Assembly (NCBI RefSeq): GCF_026712205.1
Contig: NZ_JAPPUW010000002.1
Span: 124,001-188,000 of the forward strand
Direction of reading: 5' to 3'
Source of the DNA: Pelomonas aquatica
GTDB taxonomy: Bacteria; Pseudomonadota; Gammaproteobacteria; Burkholderiales; Burkholderiaceae_C
Length of the DNA: 64,000 bases
Shown: positions 41,498 through 49,273 of the stretch, piece by piece
Layout of the letters: each line of letters opens with the position of its first letter
Numbering within the stretch: the first letter of the stretch is position 1
Translations under genes and position numbers: made by a program
The notes under the pieces: generated by a model
What the model was told of the DNA's origin: nothing
Databases searched by the model: none
Seen by the model: the letters and a program-made list of their open reading frames with translations, nothing else

Positions 41498-42393
41498 AGC
41501 ACCCAACCCTTGAAGCGGCGGCCGACCCATGCCAAGCCGTGATCGCATGCAAGTATGAGTGTCAGCGCAACGATGAAGAGCACCATGCCGGCAAAGCCAT
41601 GCACGAAGCCCTGCCCCGCTTCGTCACCGAAGTGGTAGGTGACGAGAACCAGGATGCAGACCCTGACGATGTTGGCGATGAAGGAGATCGGAACGATCAT
41701 CATGGCCATGATCAAGTTCCGCAGCACGGACTTGTAGTTCATGATGTTCATATACAGCAGGCCCAGCGCTTCGAGCGTGAACATGGAATTCAGGCCCGCA
41801 CAGGCGTCCGCGACCAGCAACTGGTAAGGGCCTACGGTCAGGACGACGCCGCTGCGGCCGATCGGGTAGCCCAAATGGTAGAGCAGCGCGCTGGCCATGG
41901 CCGATACGGCTGACTTCAGCGGCGTCGTCACGGCCACGACCAGGGCCGCCGGCAAGGGCACCATGAAGAGCATGAAGAACAGCGGGAACCACAGCAGGCG
42001 CAAGGCCGCCGTCCCCTTGAGCAGCAGCATCGCCGCACTGATCGGAATCAGCGCGCCGACTTCCAGCAACTGCACGGCCTGCGAGCGCCCAAGCACGAAC
42101 ATGCACAGGCCCAGCAGCAGGCACAACGAGCCACCGATGAACGCCGGCCTCGACGGCAGCGCCAGCAGCTTTTCGAGCTTGCGGTAGATCAACCACAGCA
42201 CCACGGCGAAGATGAGGGGGCCGTGCCCCTGCTCGTCGCGCAACCAGACCGTCGTCGCCAGGTCGCGAAAGGTCGGCGCGAACATCAGCAGATAGCCGAC
42301 GATCACCATGACCGCCGCCGGCAGGTCCAGGCCCTCAGGCGGTTTGAAGCGCGATGGCAGCATGGAAGGCTCGAAGATCTGGCCCGAAGCCAT
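41494..42393 (-). CDS. xrtB: Exosortase B
   Basis: 299 residues, about eight membrane helices. The exosortase triad is visible: Cys198 in VADACAGLNSMFTLEALGL, Arg244 in IANIVRVCILV and His265 in GFVHGFAGMVLF. Exosortases cleave and may anchor proteins with C-terminal PEP-type sorting signals, and XrtB types lie in EPS loci. No PEP-CTERM protein is seen in this window, so its substrate is elsewhere or is not a classical one. The start at 42393 is 5 bp after epsG. Confidence 0.93.
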   Translation of the reverse strand: MASGQIFEPSMLPSRFKPPEGLDLPAAVMVIVGYLLMFAPTFRDLATTVWLRDEQGHGPLIFAVVLWLIYRKLEKLLALPSRPAFIGGSLCLLLGLCMFVLGRSQAVQLLEVGALIPISAAMLLLKGTAALRLLWFPLFFMLFMVPLPAALVVAVTTPLKSAVSAMASALLYHLGYPIGRSGVVLTVGPYQLLVADACAGLNSMFTLEALGLLYMNIMNYKSVLRNLIMAMMIVPISFIANIVRVCILVLVTYHFGDEAGQGFVHGFAGMVLFIVALTLILACDHGLAWVGRRFKGWVL

Positions 42394-42398
42394 GTGCG

Positions 42399-43280
42399 TC
42401 AATGCTCGTTGAAGAGGACGCCAAGGATCTTGGAGCGGGTTTGCTGCAGCAGGGCGGTCAACTGGCCCAACGCCTTGACGCGCGACTCGTCACGCCGGGC
42501 CACGACGAGCACGGCACCGCAACGCGCGGCGATGACCGCGGCATCCGAGCCGTAGGCCGCCGCCGGGGTGTCGACGACCACATAATCGAACTTGCTGATC
42601 AACTCGTTGAGCAGCAGGCCGAAGGCCGGGCGCTCGACCAGCTCGACCGGGTTGGGCGGCGTCGGTCCGACCGGCAGCACGAACAGATTGGGCACCCCCG
42701 GCGCTTGCTGGATGACCTGGCTCTCGGCGCGACCGGACAGGATATTGGACAGGCCGGCCGCGTTCTGTAGGCCGAAGACCTCGTGCAGGCGCGGCGAGCG
42801 CATGTCGGCATCGACGAGCAGCGTGCGGCTGCCCAGTTGCGCCAGCGTGATCGCCAGATTGGCCGCCACGAAGGTCTTGCCGTCACCGACCTCGGGGCTG
42901 ACCACCGCCAGCGGACGGCGCTCACCCTCCACGCTGGGGTCGACGCGCATGATGATCTGGCTGCGCAGGTCGCGAAATGCCTCGACCTGGCGCGAGAAGG
43001 GCTTGCTCAGCGCCACCAGTTCCTGGCTGAGCCGGGCCTGCTCGTCGAATGCGACCGGATAGTGATACTGCTGAGCCAGCGCGAAGATCACGTCGTCGGC
43101 ACTCGCAACGCCCATGGCCACGGCGGCCTCGCCGAAACGCACGGCGTGCTTCTTCTGATAGGCGACGACGTTCTCGACCTGATCAGCCGTCAGGTGCCTC
43201 GTCTCGGCAATGATCGCGCCGATGGACCGTTCCCGGTTGCCCTTGCCGGCGTCGACTCGATCCGCTTGGTTGTCTTGCAT
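42399..43280 (-). CDS. epsG: Chain-length determinant tyrosine kinase, EpsG family
   Basis: 293 residues. Residues about 18-78 look like the N-terminal domain of type II secretion ATPases (IGAIIAETRHLTADQVENVV). Then comes a BY-kinase/ParA-like P-loop domain with Walker A GDGKT (132-136), Walker A' LLVDADM (154-160) and Walker B VVVDTPAA. Unlike classical Wzc-type kinases there is no tyrosine cluster at the C-terminus, which ends KILGVLFNEH. It should pair with EpsF to control polymer length. It lies 22 bp after epsF. Confidence 0.92.
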   Translation of the reverse strand: MQDNQADRVDAGKGNRERSIGAIIAETRHLTADQVENVVAYQKKHAVRFGEAAVAMGVASADDVIFALAQQYHYPVAFDEQARLSQELVALSKPFSRQVEAFRDLRSQIIMRVDPSVEGERRPLAVVSPEVGDGKTFVAANLAITLAQLGSRTLLVDADMRSPRLHEVFGLQNAAGLSNILSGRAESQVIQQAPGVPNLFVLPVGPTPPNPVELVERPAFGLLLNELISKFDYVVVDTPAAAYGSDAAVIAARCGAVLVVARRDESRVKALGQLTALLQQTRSKILGVLFNEH

Positions 43281-43302
43281 GGTAGGAGGAGGCTGATGGA
43301 TT

Positions 43303-44721
43303 TCAGTTCGCCGCGGCCGAGCCACCGGCTGCCGACAACAGGGGATTCAGCCCCCTGGACGGGCGCTTGGGCATGTTGTTGTTGGCCGGCATCGTGCCGA
43401 TGACCGGCAGGCCAAGGCTGCCTTCGATGTCGTCCAGCGTGCGCACGCGGCGATCCAGGAATTCGAGGCTGAAGACCGTCGCCAGCGCGAGAAGCGCACC
43501 GACGAAGACCGACAGCAGGGCATTCAGCACGACGCGGGGCGACGAGGGCTTCAGCGGCGGCGTCGCCTGAGTCAGGGTGCTGACGTAGCTCTGCGTAGTC
43601 TGGCTCTCCAAGCTGCTCTGCGTCAGCCGGGACAGCACCGTGTCGTAGGCACGCTGGGCACTCTCGATGTCGCGGGCCAGCACGGCACCCTGGTCGCGCA
43701 GCGCCTTCATCTTCAGCACCTTGGCGCGCTGGGCTTCGAGCTGGGCCTTGATCTCGCCGGCTCGCTGCTGGTTGATGTTGTTGGCGATGCCGAGGGAACT
43801 CGTGACCTTGACGGTTTCGCCGTCGATGCGCGTCTTGAGTTCGGACAGATTGGCGCGGATCTCGATGACCTGGGGATTCTTGTCGCCGAGCTTGGCGGTG
43901 AGCTCCTGGAGCTTGGCCTCGAGCCGCGCCTGGTCGGCCTTGAGACCAGCAATCAGCGGGTTGGTCAGCACTTCCTGCATGCGATCCGCACCGTTGCCAC
44001 GGGCAGCGGCCTGGCGGCTGACCGAGTCGGATGCCAGTGACTGCAGGCCGACGTATTGAGTCGACAACTCGTTCAGACGGGCGTTCTCCACGTCCAGGCG
44101 CTCATCGACGGCGATCACGCCGTTCTCGCTCTGGAACTGGCTGAGCTTGGACTGCGCCTGCTCCAGTTGGTCCCGCGCTTCCTTGGCACGAAGATCGAAG
44201 AAGCTGCTGTACTGGCGCGCAGGATCGACCTTGAGCTCCAGCGTCGTCTCGTTGTAGGCCACGACGAAGGCGTTCGCGATGCCGGCCGCAAAGCGCGGGT
44301 CGGCGCCGCGATAGGACACGCTGATCACGTTCGATTCGCGCGAGGGCTTGACGTCCAGGTTCTTCTGGAAGATTTCGGCCAGCCAGCTCTCGATCGCGCC
44401 TTCACCGCCCGTGTCGGACTGCCATTGTTCGCGGATGGTCGGGTTCTCTGCCAGCTTCAGGTCGCGCACCACGCGCAGCGCCACGCGATCGCTCTGAATC
44501 ACGTCGACCTGGGTCGCCATGAAGGCCGGGTTGATCAGCGAACCCGACAGCACCGACGACAGGGGATCCGGCTTGGGGTCGACGACGACTGAGGCAACGG
44601 CGGTGTACTGCTTGGGCAGCAGCAGGCTCACCACCACCGTGAGCACCACGGTGGTTGCAAACACCGCGAACGCAAGCCGCCAGCGCGCGCGCAGCACCGC
44701 GATAAATTGTCCGAAATTCAT
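43303..44721 (-). CDS. epsF: Chain-length determinant protein, EpsF family (Wzz-like)
   Basis: 472 residues. Transmembrane helices lie near residues 15-35 and 405-425. Between them is a Wzz domain (YTAVASVVVDPKPDPL) and a long coiled-coil from about 165 to 365. The conserved Wzz proline-rich segment near helix 2 reads ATPPLKPSSPRVVLN. With EpsG as separate cytoplasmic kinase this makes a split Wzc. It regulates EPS chain length and contacts the EpsE export channel. It starts 14 bp after epsE. Confidence 0.94.
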   Translation of the reverse strand: MNFGQFIAVLRARWRLAFAVFATTVVLTVVVSLLLPKQYTAVASVVVDPKPDPLSSVLSGSLINPAFMATQVDVIQSDRVALRVVRDLKLAENPTIREQWQSDTGGEGAIESWLAEIFQKNLDVKPSRESNVISVSYRGADPRFAAGIANAFVVAYNETTLELKVDPARQYSSFFDLRAKEARDQLEQAQSKLSQFQSENGVIAVDERLDVENARLNELSTQYVGLQSLASDSVSRQAAARGNGADRMQEVLTNPLIAGLKADQARLEAKLQELTAKLGDKNPQVIEIRANLSELKTRIDGETVKVTSSLGIANNINQQRAGEIKAQLEAQRAKVLKMKALRDQGAVLARDIESAQRAYDTVLSRLTQSSLESQTTQSYVSTLTQATPPLKPSSPRVVLNALLSVFVGALLALATVFSLEFLDRRVRTLDDIEGSLGLPVIGTMPANNNMPKRPSRGLNPLLSAAGGSAAAN

Positions 44722-44735
44722 GCTCGCCTACTTCC

Positions 44736-45569
44736 TTAAAACAGGCTTTCCTTGACGTAGACCACGTCGCCATCCTTGACGACGTCGTCCATCGCCGACT
44801 GCACGATCTGCACCTTGCCGTCGCTGCCCTTGCGATGCACGCGGATGCCGCGCTCGGTGCCGCGCTGGGTCAGGCCGCCGCCGGCGGCGAGCACCTGCAT
44901 CAGCGTCATGCCGCGCTCCAGGCGCATCGGGCCGGGGCGCTGCACTTCGCCGTAGATGTAGACGATGGGCGCGCGGTCGACCCAGAGCACGTCGCCGTTC
45001 TGCACCAGCACGTCGTTGCTGCGGCCCTGGTCGCCGTTGGGGCCGAACACGTTCGGCAGGTCGATCTCGAGACGCAGGGGCTTGCCTTCGCGCGTGCCGG
45101 TCAGCACGACCAGGTCGCCGCCGGTGGTGGCCACGCCGCCGGCGGTGGCCAGCAGGTCGCTCATGCGCATGTCGGCGGTCTCGATCGGGTAGCGGCCCGG
45201 GCGGTTGACCTGGCCGAGCACGCTGGCCTGGTTGCCCTTGACCTGCAGCAGCACGAGCGTGACCTGCGGTGCCTTGACGTAGTTGCCGTTCCTCAGGCCG
45301 TCGGCGATGAGCTGCTCGGCGGCGCCGACGCCCAGGCCGCCGATGCGCACATTGCCCAGCAGCGGGTAGCTGATGACGCCGGTCTCGGAGACGCGGGTCT
45401 CGAGGGTCAGGTCGGGGTTCTGATAGACGACGACGCGCACGACGTCGCCGGCGCCGAGGCGGTACTCGGCCAGCGCCGCCGCGCCGGCCCGGGCCTGCGG
45501 CTGGGCCTGGACAGCCAGGCCGGCCAGGCCCAGCGCGGCGGCCATGAGGAAGAGACGCAGGCGGCTCAT
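44736..45569 (-). CDS. epsE: Polysaccharide export outer-membrane protein, EpsE (Wza-like)
   Basis: 277 residues. A signal peptide ends near 22 (AVQAQ). The polysaccharide export domain follows (YRLGAGDVVRVVVYQNPDL, VSETGVISYPLLGNVRIGG), then SLBB repeats (ASVLGQVNRPGRYPI and VYIYGEVQRPGPMRLERGM). It would form the periplasm-to-surface conduit. There is no obvious lipobox cysteine, unlike Wza. It overlaps epsD by 4 bp at its start. Confidence 0.94.
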   Translation of the reverse strand: MSRLRLFLMAAALGLAGLAVQAQPQARAGAAALAEYRLGAGDVVRVVVYQNPDLTLETRVSETGVISYPLLGNVRIGGLGVGAAEQLIADGLRNGNYVKAPQVTLVLLQVKGNQASVLGQVNRPGRYPIETADMRMSDLLATAGGVATTGGDLVVLTGTREGKPLRLEIDLPNVFGPNGDQGRSNDVLVQNGDVLWVDRAPIVYIYGEVQRPGPMRLERGMTLMQVLAAGGGLTQRGTERGIRVHRKGSDGKVQIVQSAMDDVVKDGDVVYVKESLF

Positions 45570-46549
45570 TTCAGGCCCATGCCCTTGGAAATGGCGGCAG
45601 GGTCGAGGCCGCTGGCGGCCGGCGCCGGCGCGTCGGAAGCCGGTGCCGCCGTCACGGCCGGCGCGCTCGCGGGCGCGGTGGCCGGCTGCGCGAACTTGCC
45701 GACGTATTCGATCTTGGAGCTGTCGCGCAGCGCCTTCAGGTCCTTCTGCACGGCCTCGGCGCGGCGCTGGTTCAGCAGGAAAGCCTCGATGGCGGGGCGG
45801 GCCTGGGCCTCGTCGACCGGCTGCGCGCGCGAGCCCACCAGATAGAGCACGGTCAGGCCGGTCGGGTTGGGGCTGAGGACGGAGTCGCCATCCTTCATCT
45901 TCGCGATGTTGTCCAGGCTGGCCAGCGGCAGTTGCTCGGCGGCACGCACGGCCTGGTTGCCGGCGAAATGGAGGCCGTTGCCCTTCAGGAATTCGACGAA
46001 CTCGGCGATCGTCTTGGACGAGCTCAGCTTGGCACGGATAGCCTCGAACTGCTCGGGCTTGGCCTCGATGCTGAGTTCCTGCAGGCTGTAGATGCGCCTG
46101 TCCTTGAAGAGGGCCGGCTTGTCGGCGTAGTACCTGGCGATCTCGTCGTTGGCCGGCTTGGCAACGGCCTCGCCGAGGCGTTCGGCATAGGCGCGGGCGA
46201 TGATCTCGCGCTTGGCGGCCTCGATCTGCTGCACGACGCGCGGGTCGCGGTCGAGCTTCTGCTCCTGGGCTTTCTGCACCGCGAGCTCCTGGTCGATCAG
46301 GCGCTCCAGCACCTGGCGGCCGGCGGCCTCGGCCTGCTCCGGCTTGAGCCCGGGCTGGCGCTGCAGCACGAAATTGATCTGGTGGACGGTGATCTCTTCC
46401 TTGTTGACCTTGGCGGCCGTCTGGGAAGCCTTGTCACCCTTGTCGCCGCCGCAGGCGACGAGCAGTACAGCGGTCGCAACGGCTGCCAGCAGCTGCGGCG
46501 CCCGGGGGTTGATCAGTCGCTTTGCCATCTGTTTCATGGTCCTTGTCAT
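45566..46549 (-). CDS. epsD: EpsD family lipoprotein, peptidyl-prolyl isomerase-like
   Basis: 327 residues from the ATG at 46549; ATGs at 46537 and 46528 are alternatives. A signal peptide ends in the lipobox LLVACGGD. SurA-like helices and a PpiC-type parvulin domain occupy about 45-270 (VNKEEITVHQINFVLQRQ, ARYYADKPALFKDRRIYSL), followed by an Ala/Pro-rich tail. EpsD probably aids assembly of the export machinery. It is the first gene of the 17-gene minus-strand EPS operon, where gaps never exceed 22 bp. TACACT (46590-46585) is a weak possible -10 upstream. Confidence 0.88.
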   Translation of the reverse strand: MTRTMKQMAKRLINPRAPQLLAAVATAVLLVACGGDKGDKASQTAAKVNKEEITVHQINFVLQRQPGLKPEQAEAAGRQVLERLIDQELAVQKAQEQKLDRDPRVVQQIEAAKREIIARAYAERLGEAVAKPANDEIARYYADKPALFKDRRIYSLQELSIEAKPEQFEAIRAKLSSSKTIAEFVEFLKGNGLHFAGNQAVRAAEQLPLASLDNIAKMKDGDSVLSPNPTGLTVLYLVGSRAQPVDEAQARPAIEAFLLNQRRAEAVQKDLKALRDSSKIEYVGKFAQPATAPASAPAVTAAPASDAPAPAASGLDPAAISKGMGLK

Positions 46550-46723
46550 GCAGAGGAAGGGCTCCCAGCCCGGGTAAGCAAACGAGTGTAGCGGTGGGAT
46601 ATGAAGCTTCTGTGGGGGTTCCGGACCCCATGCCGAGCCTCGCCGCAAGCCCGCGGTTAGAGCCGTTTCGACGCAGAAGTTCCCCCACCCCCACGTTCGC
46701 GGGGGCGGCGCGCGGACGGCCGC

Positions 46724-46746
46724 GAAAGCCGCCTTCCCGGCGGCTT
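46724..46746 (-). terminator. Terminator-like hairpin after ubiE
   Basis: AAGCCGCC (46726-46733) pairs with GGCGGCTT (46739-46746) around TTCCC. On the minus strand a short TTT run follows. It lies about 50 bp downstream of ubiE and could insulate ubiE from the EPS operon. The rest of the gap 46550-46794 holds the epsD promoter region and another C-run/G-run hairpin near 46690. Confidence 0.45.
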
Positions 46747-46794
46747 CGACCTCAGCGGATCAGACGGGCCACGGGGCCGGCGCCCGGGCCGCTC

Positions 46795-47526
46795 TCAGCA
46801 CTTGATGCCGGCATGCAGCGCGACGAGGCCGGCGCTGAGGTTGTGCACGTCGACGTGGCCGAAGCCGGCCGTCTTCATCATGGCCTTGAGCGTGGCCTGG
46901 TCGGGGTGCATGCGGATGGACTCGGCCAGGTAGCGGTAGCTCTCGGCGTCGCCGGCCAGCAGCGAGCCCAGCTTGGGCAGGATGTTGAAGGAGTACCAGT
47001 CGTAGGGCTTGCGCAGCGGCTCGGCGATGCGCGAGAACTCCAGCACCAGCAGCCGGCCGCCGGGCTTGAGCACGCGGCACATCTCGGCCAGCGCCGCGTC
47101 CTTGTGCGTCATGTTGCGCAGGCCGAAGGCCACGCTGACGAGGTCGAAGCTCTCGCTCTTGAAGGGCAGCTTCTCGGCGTCGGCCAGGCTGGTGGGCAGG
47201 ATCAGCCCTTCGTCCAGCAGCCGGTCGCGGCCCTGGCGCAGCATGGCCTCGTTGATGTCGGTGTGGACGACGACGCCCGTCTCGCCCACCTTGCGGGCGA
47301 AGGCGCGCGACAGGTCGCCCGTGCCGCCGGCGATGTCGAGCACGCGCTCGCCGGGCTTCAGGTTGGCCACCTGCACGGTGTAGGCCTTCCAGGCCCGGTG
47401 CAGGCCGGCCGACATCACGTCGTTCATCAGGTCGTACTTGGACGCGACGGAGTCGAAGACGCCGCGGACCTTGCCGGCCTTCTCGGATTCGTCGACCGTG
47501 CTGTAACCGAAGTGCGTCTGTGTCAT
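46795..47526 (-). CDS. ubiE: Ubiquinone/menaquinone C-methyltransferase
   Basis: 243 residues from the ATG at 47526 ([11 protein letters not shown]). The SAM-binding motif [30 protein letters not shown] and [18 protein letters not shown] are UbiE signatures, as is the C-terminal [15 protein letters not shown]. It methylates the ubiquinone precursor ring at C2. The gene neighbours DUF971, as in many betaproteobacteria, but its common partners ubiJ-ubiB lie on the far side of the EPS locus. Confidence 0.97.
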   Translation of the reverse strand: MTQTHFGYSTVDESEKAGKVRGVFDSVASKYDLMNDVMSAGLHRAWKAYTVQVANLKPGERVLDIAGGTGDLSRAFARKVGETGVVVHTDINEAMLRQGRDRLLDEGLILPTSLADAEKLPFKSESFDLVSVAFGLRNMTHKDAALAEMCRVLKPGGRLLVLEFSRIAEPLRKPYDWYSFNILPKLGSLLAGDAESYRYLAESIRMHPDQATLKAMMKTAGFGHVDVHNLSAGLVALHAGIKC

Positions 47527-47560
47527 GTCAGTGGCGCCCGGCCGCCCGAAGCCACTGAGC

Positions 47561-47600
47561 GCCCCCACGGGGGGCAGCGAGCGAATGCGAGCTTGGGGGC
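47561..47600. repeat. C-run/G-run palindromic repeat between DUF971 and ubiE
   Basis: GCCCCC-ACG-GGGGGC hairpin at 47561-47575, then a second small palindromic stretch (GCGAGCGAATGCGAGC) and CTTGGGGGC. It fills most of the 85-bp gap. It resembles the elements at 17.25 and 18.67 kb. Confidence 0.5.
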
Positions 47601-47611
47601 ATGAGGTTGTT

Positions 47612-48004
47612 TCAATGCGAATGGCAGCTGCCGCCGGCCTTGGCCGGCATCGCGTCGTCGCGACCCTTGCCGGCGGCGGCGAGCCTGGCCTCGTAGTCGC
47701 GCCACAGCGCGTCCTGCTGGCTGCCGAGCTTGTAGAGATAGTCCCAGGCGAACAGGCCGCTGGCGTGGCCGTCGGAGAACTCGGGGCGCACGGCGTAGTG
47801 GCCGACCGGCTCCAGGCCGGTGATCAGCACGTCGCGCTTGCCGGTCTGCAGCACTTCCTGGCCCGGGCCATGGCCCATGACCTCGGCGGAGGGGCTGTAG
47901 ACGCGCAGCAGCTCGAAGGGGATGCGAAAGCGCGCGCCGTCGTCGAAGGCGATCTCCAGCACGCGGGACTGCTGGTGGACGGTGATCTCGGTGGGGGCGG
48001 GCAT
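47612..48004 (-). CDS. DUF971 protein
   Basis: 130 residues. The DUF971 domain (also the N-terminal fold of gamma-butyrobetaine hydroxylases) fills about 5-110: [53 protein letters not shown] and YLYKLG. The C-terminus ends in GGSCHSH, a possible metal ligand set. Its position before ubiE is conserved in related bacteria and suggests a link to iron-sulfur or quinone metabolism, but no function is proven. Confidence 0.88.
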   Translation of the reverse strand: MPAPTEITVHQQSRVLEIAFDDGARFRIPFELLRVYSPSAEVMGHGPGQEVLQTGKRDVLITGLEPVGHYAVRPEFSDGHASGLFAWDYLYKLGSQQDALWRDYEARLAAAGKGRDDAMPAKAGGSCHSH

Positions 48005-48030
48005 GCCCGAAGTGTAGGTGCCGGCCTGCG

Positions 48031-48124
48031 AGCCGCAGGGCTTGTGGGCCGCAGGGCCTCATGCCAGCCGGCTTGCAGGCCGTCTGGCCTTCGTCCGGCG
48101 TCGGACAAGCCGCAGGGCTTGTCC
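48031..48124. repeat. Direct repeat and hairpin downstream of the PstS-like gene
   Basis: AGCCGCAGGGCTTGT occurs at 48031-48045 and again at 48108-48122. The second copy is part of a 9-bp hairpin GGACAAGCC (48103-48111) / GGCTTGTCC (48116-48124). It lies in the 131-bp gap after the PstS-like gene and before DUF971. No T-run follows, so it is not a clear intrinsic terminator. Confidence 0.45.
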
Positions 48125-48135
48125 TCGGTCCGGAC

Positions 48136-49182
48136 TCAGAACACCAGATAGGTCGGCACGATGCCGTCCTTGGGCCTGACCTGCGTGAAGCGGCCCGCCA
48201 GGCGCGACTGCACGCTGACGGGCAGCGGCGCGAACCCGCTGCCGCGCGTCAGGTCGTCGCCGTGCATGAAGCACCAGTAGAGGTATTTCAAGGTCGGCGC
48301 GACCTTGCCTGACGTGGCCGGCTCGGCGTCGACGAGCACGAAGCTGGTCAGCGTGATCGGCCAGGTCTCGTTGCCGGGGCGGTCCAGCAGCGTGGCGAGG
48401 TCGTCGCCCTGGCGGTGCATGTCGCTCTCCAGGATGGCGGCGCGGAAGCCCGCCTCGGTGGGCAGCACGAACTTGCCCGCCGCGTTGCGCAGCTTCACGG
48501 CGGCCAGCCGGTCGCGCAGCACGCGGTCGAAGGAGACGTAGGCGATGGCGCCCGGCGTCGAGCGCAGCGCCTGCACCATGCCGTCGTTGCCCTCGGCCTT
48601 CAGCGGCTCGCCCGGCCAGGCCGGCATCTGGCCGATGCCGACCTCGGCCTTGAAGGCCGCCGACGCGCCGGCCAGGTAGCGGCTGAAGCCCTCGCTGGTG
48701 CCGGACTTCTCGCCGCGCACGACGCGCCTGATGGCCAGCGCCGGCAAGCCCGGGCCCGGGTTCAGCGCCGCGATGCGCGCGTCGTTCCAGGTCTTCACGC
48801 GGCCCTGGAAGATGTCGGCCAGCAGTTCGCCGTCCAGCTGGAGGGGCGCGCCCAGGCCCGGCAGGTTGACGACGGGCACGACGCCGCCGACCAGCATCGG
48901 GATCTGCACCAGGTGCTGCCTGGCCAGCTCGGCCGGCGGCAGCGGCGCATCGGTGCCGCCGAAATCGACCTTGCGGGCCGTGATCTGCTTGATGCCGTCG
49001 CCCGAGCCCGTGCCCTTGTAGGCGACCAAGCCGCCGCCCGCCTTCTCGAAGGCCTTGGCCCAGGTCTCGTAGACCTTGGACGGAAACGTGGCGCCCTGCC
49101 CCTGCACGGGCTGGGCAAAGGCGGAAGCGGCTAGCAGCAGCGAAGACGCGAGGGCCGGGATCAGGCGCTGGAAAACGGGCAT
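48136..49182 (-). CDS. PstS-like periplasmic phosphate-binding protein
   Basis: 348 residues. A signal peptide ends at about 23 (ASAFAQ). YKGTGSGDGIKQI, VDFGGTDAPLPPAEL and RGEKSGTSEGFSRYL are PstS phosphate-contact segments, and WNDARIAALNPGPGLP is also typical. It should bind inorganic phosphate in the periplasm. No pstC, pstA, pstB or phoU is nearby, so it stands alone; a second locus or a non-transport role is possible. Confidence 0.82.
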   Translation of the reverse strand: MPVFQRLIPALASSLLLAASAFAQPVQGQGATFPSKVYETWAKAFEKAGGGLVAYKGTGSGDGIKQITARKVDFGGTDAPLPPAELARQHLVQIPMLVGGVVPVVNLPGLGAPLQLDGELLADIFQGRVKTWNDARIAALNPGPGLPALAIRRVVRGEKSGTSEGFSRYLAGASAAFKAEVGIGQMPAWPGEPLKAEGNDGMVQALRSTPGAIAYVSFDRVLRDRLAAVKLRNAAGKFVLPTEAGFRAAILESDMHRQGDDLATLLDRPGNETWPITLTSFVLVDAEPATSGKVAPTLKYLYWCFMHGDDLTRGSGFAPLPVSVQSRLAGRFTQVRPKDGIVPTYLVF

Positions 49183-49273
49183 GGCCGGAAGCTGGAGACT
49201 TGGTGAAAACCCGCGATCATGCCCTGTGTCTTGCGGCGCCCACCCGAGGCGGGCGATCTAATCTGGCGTTTCC

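Noticed and set aside
13426-46549. CRISPR-like or tandem repeats within the EPS locus
   Set aside because: Only short dispersed palindromes were found; no regular repeat-spacer pattern exists.
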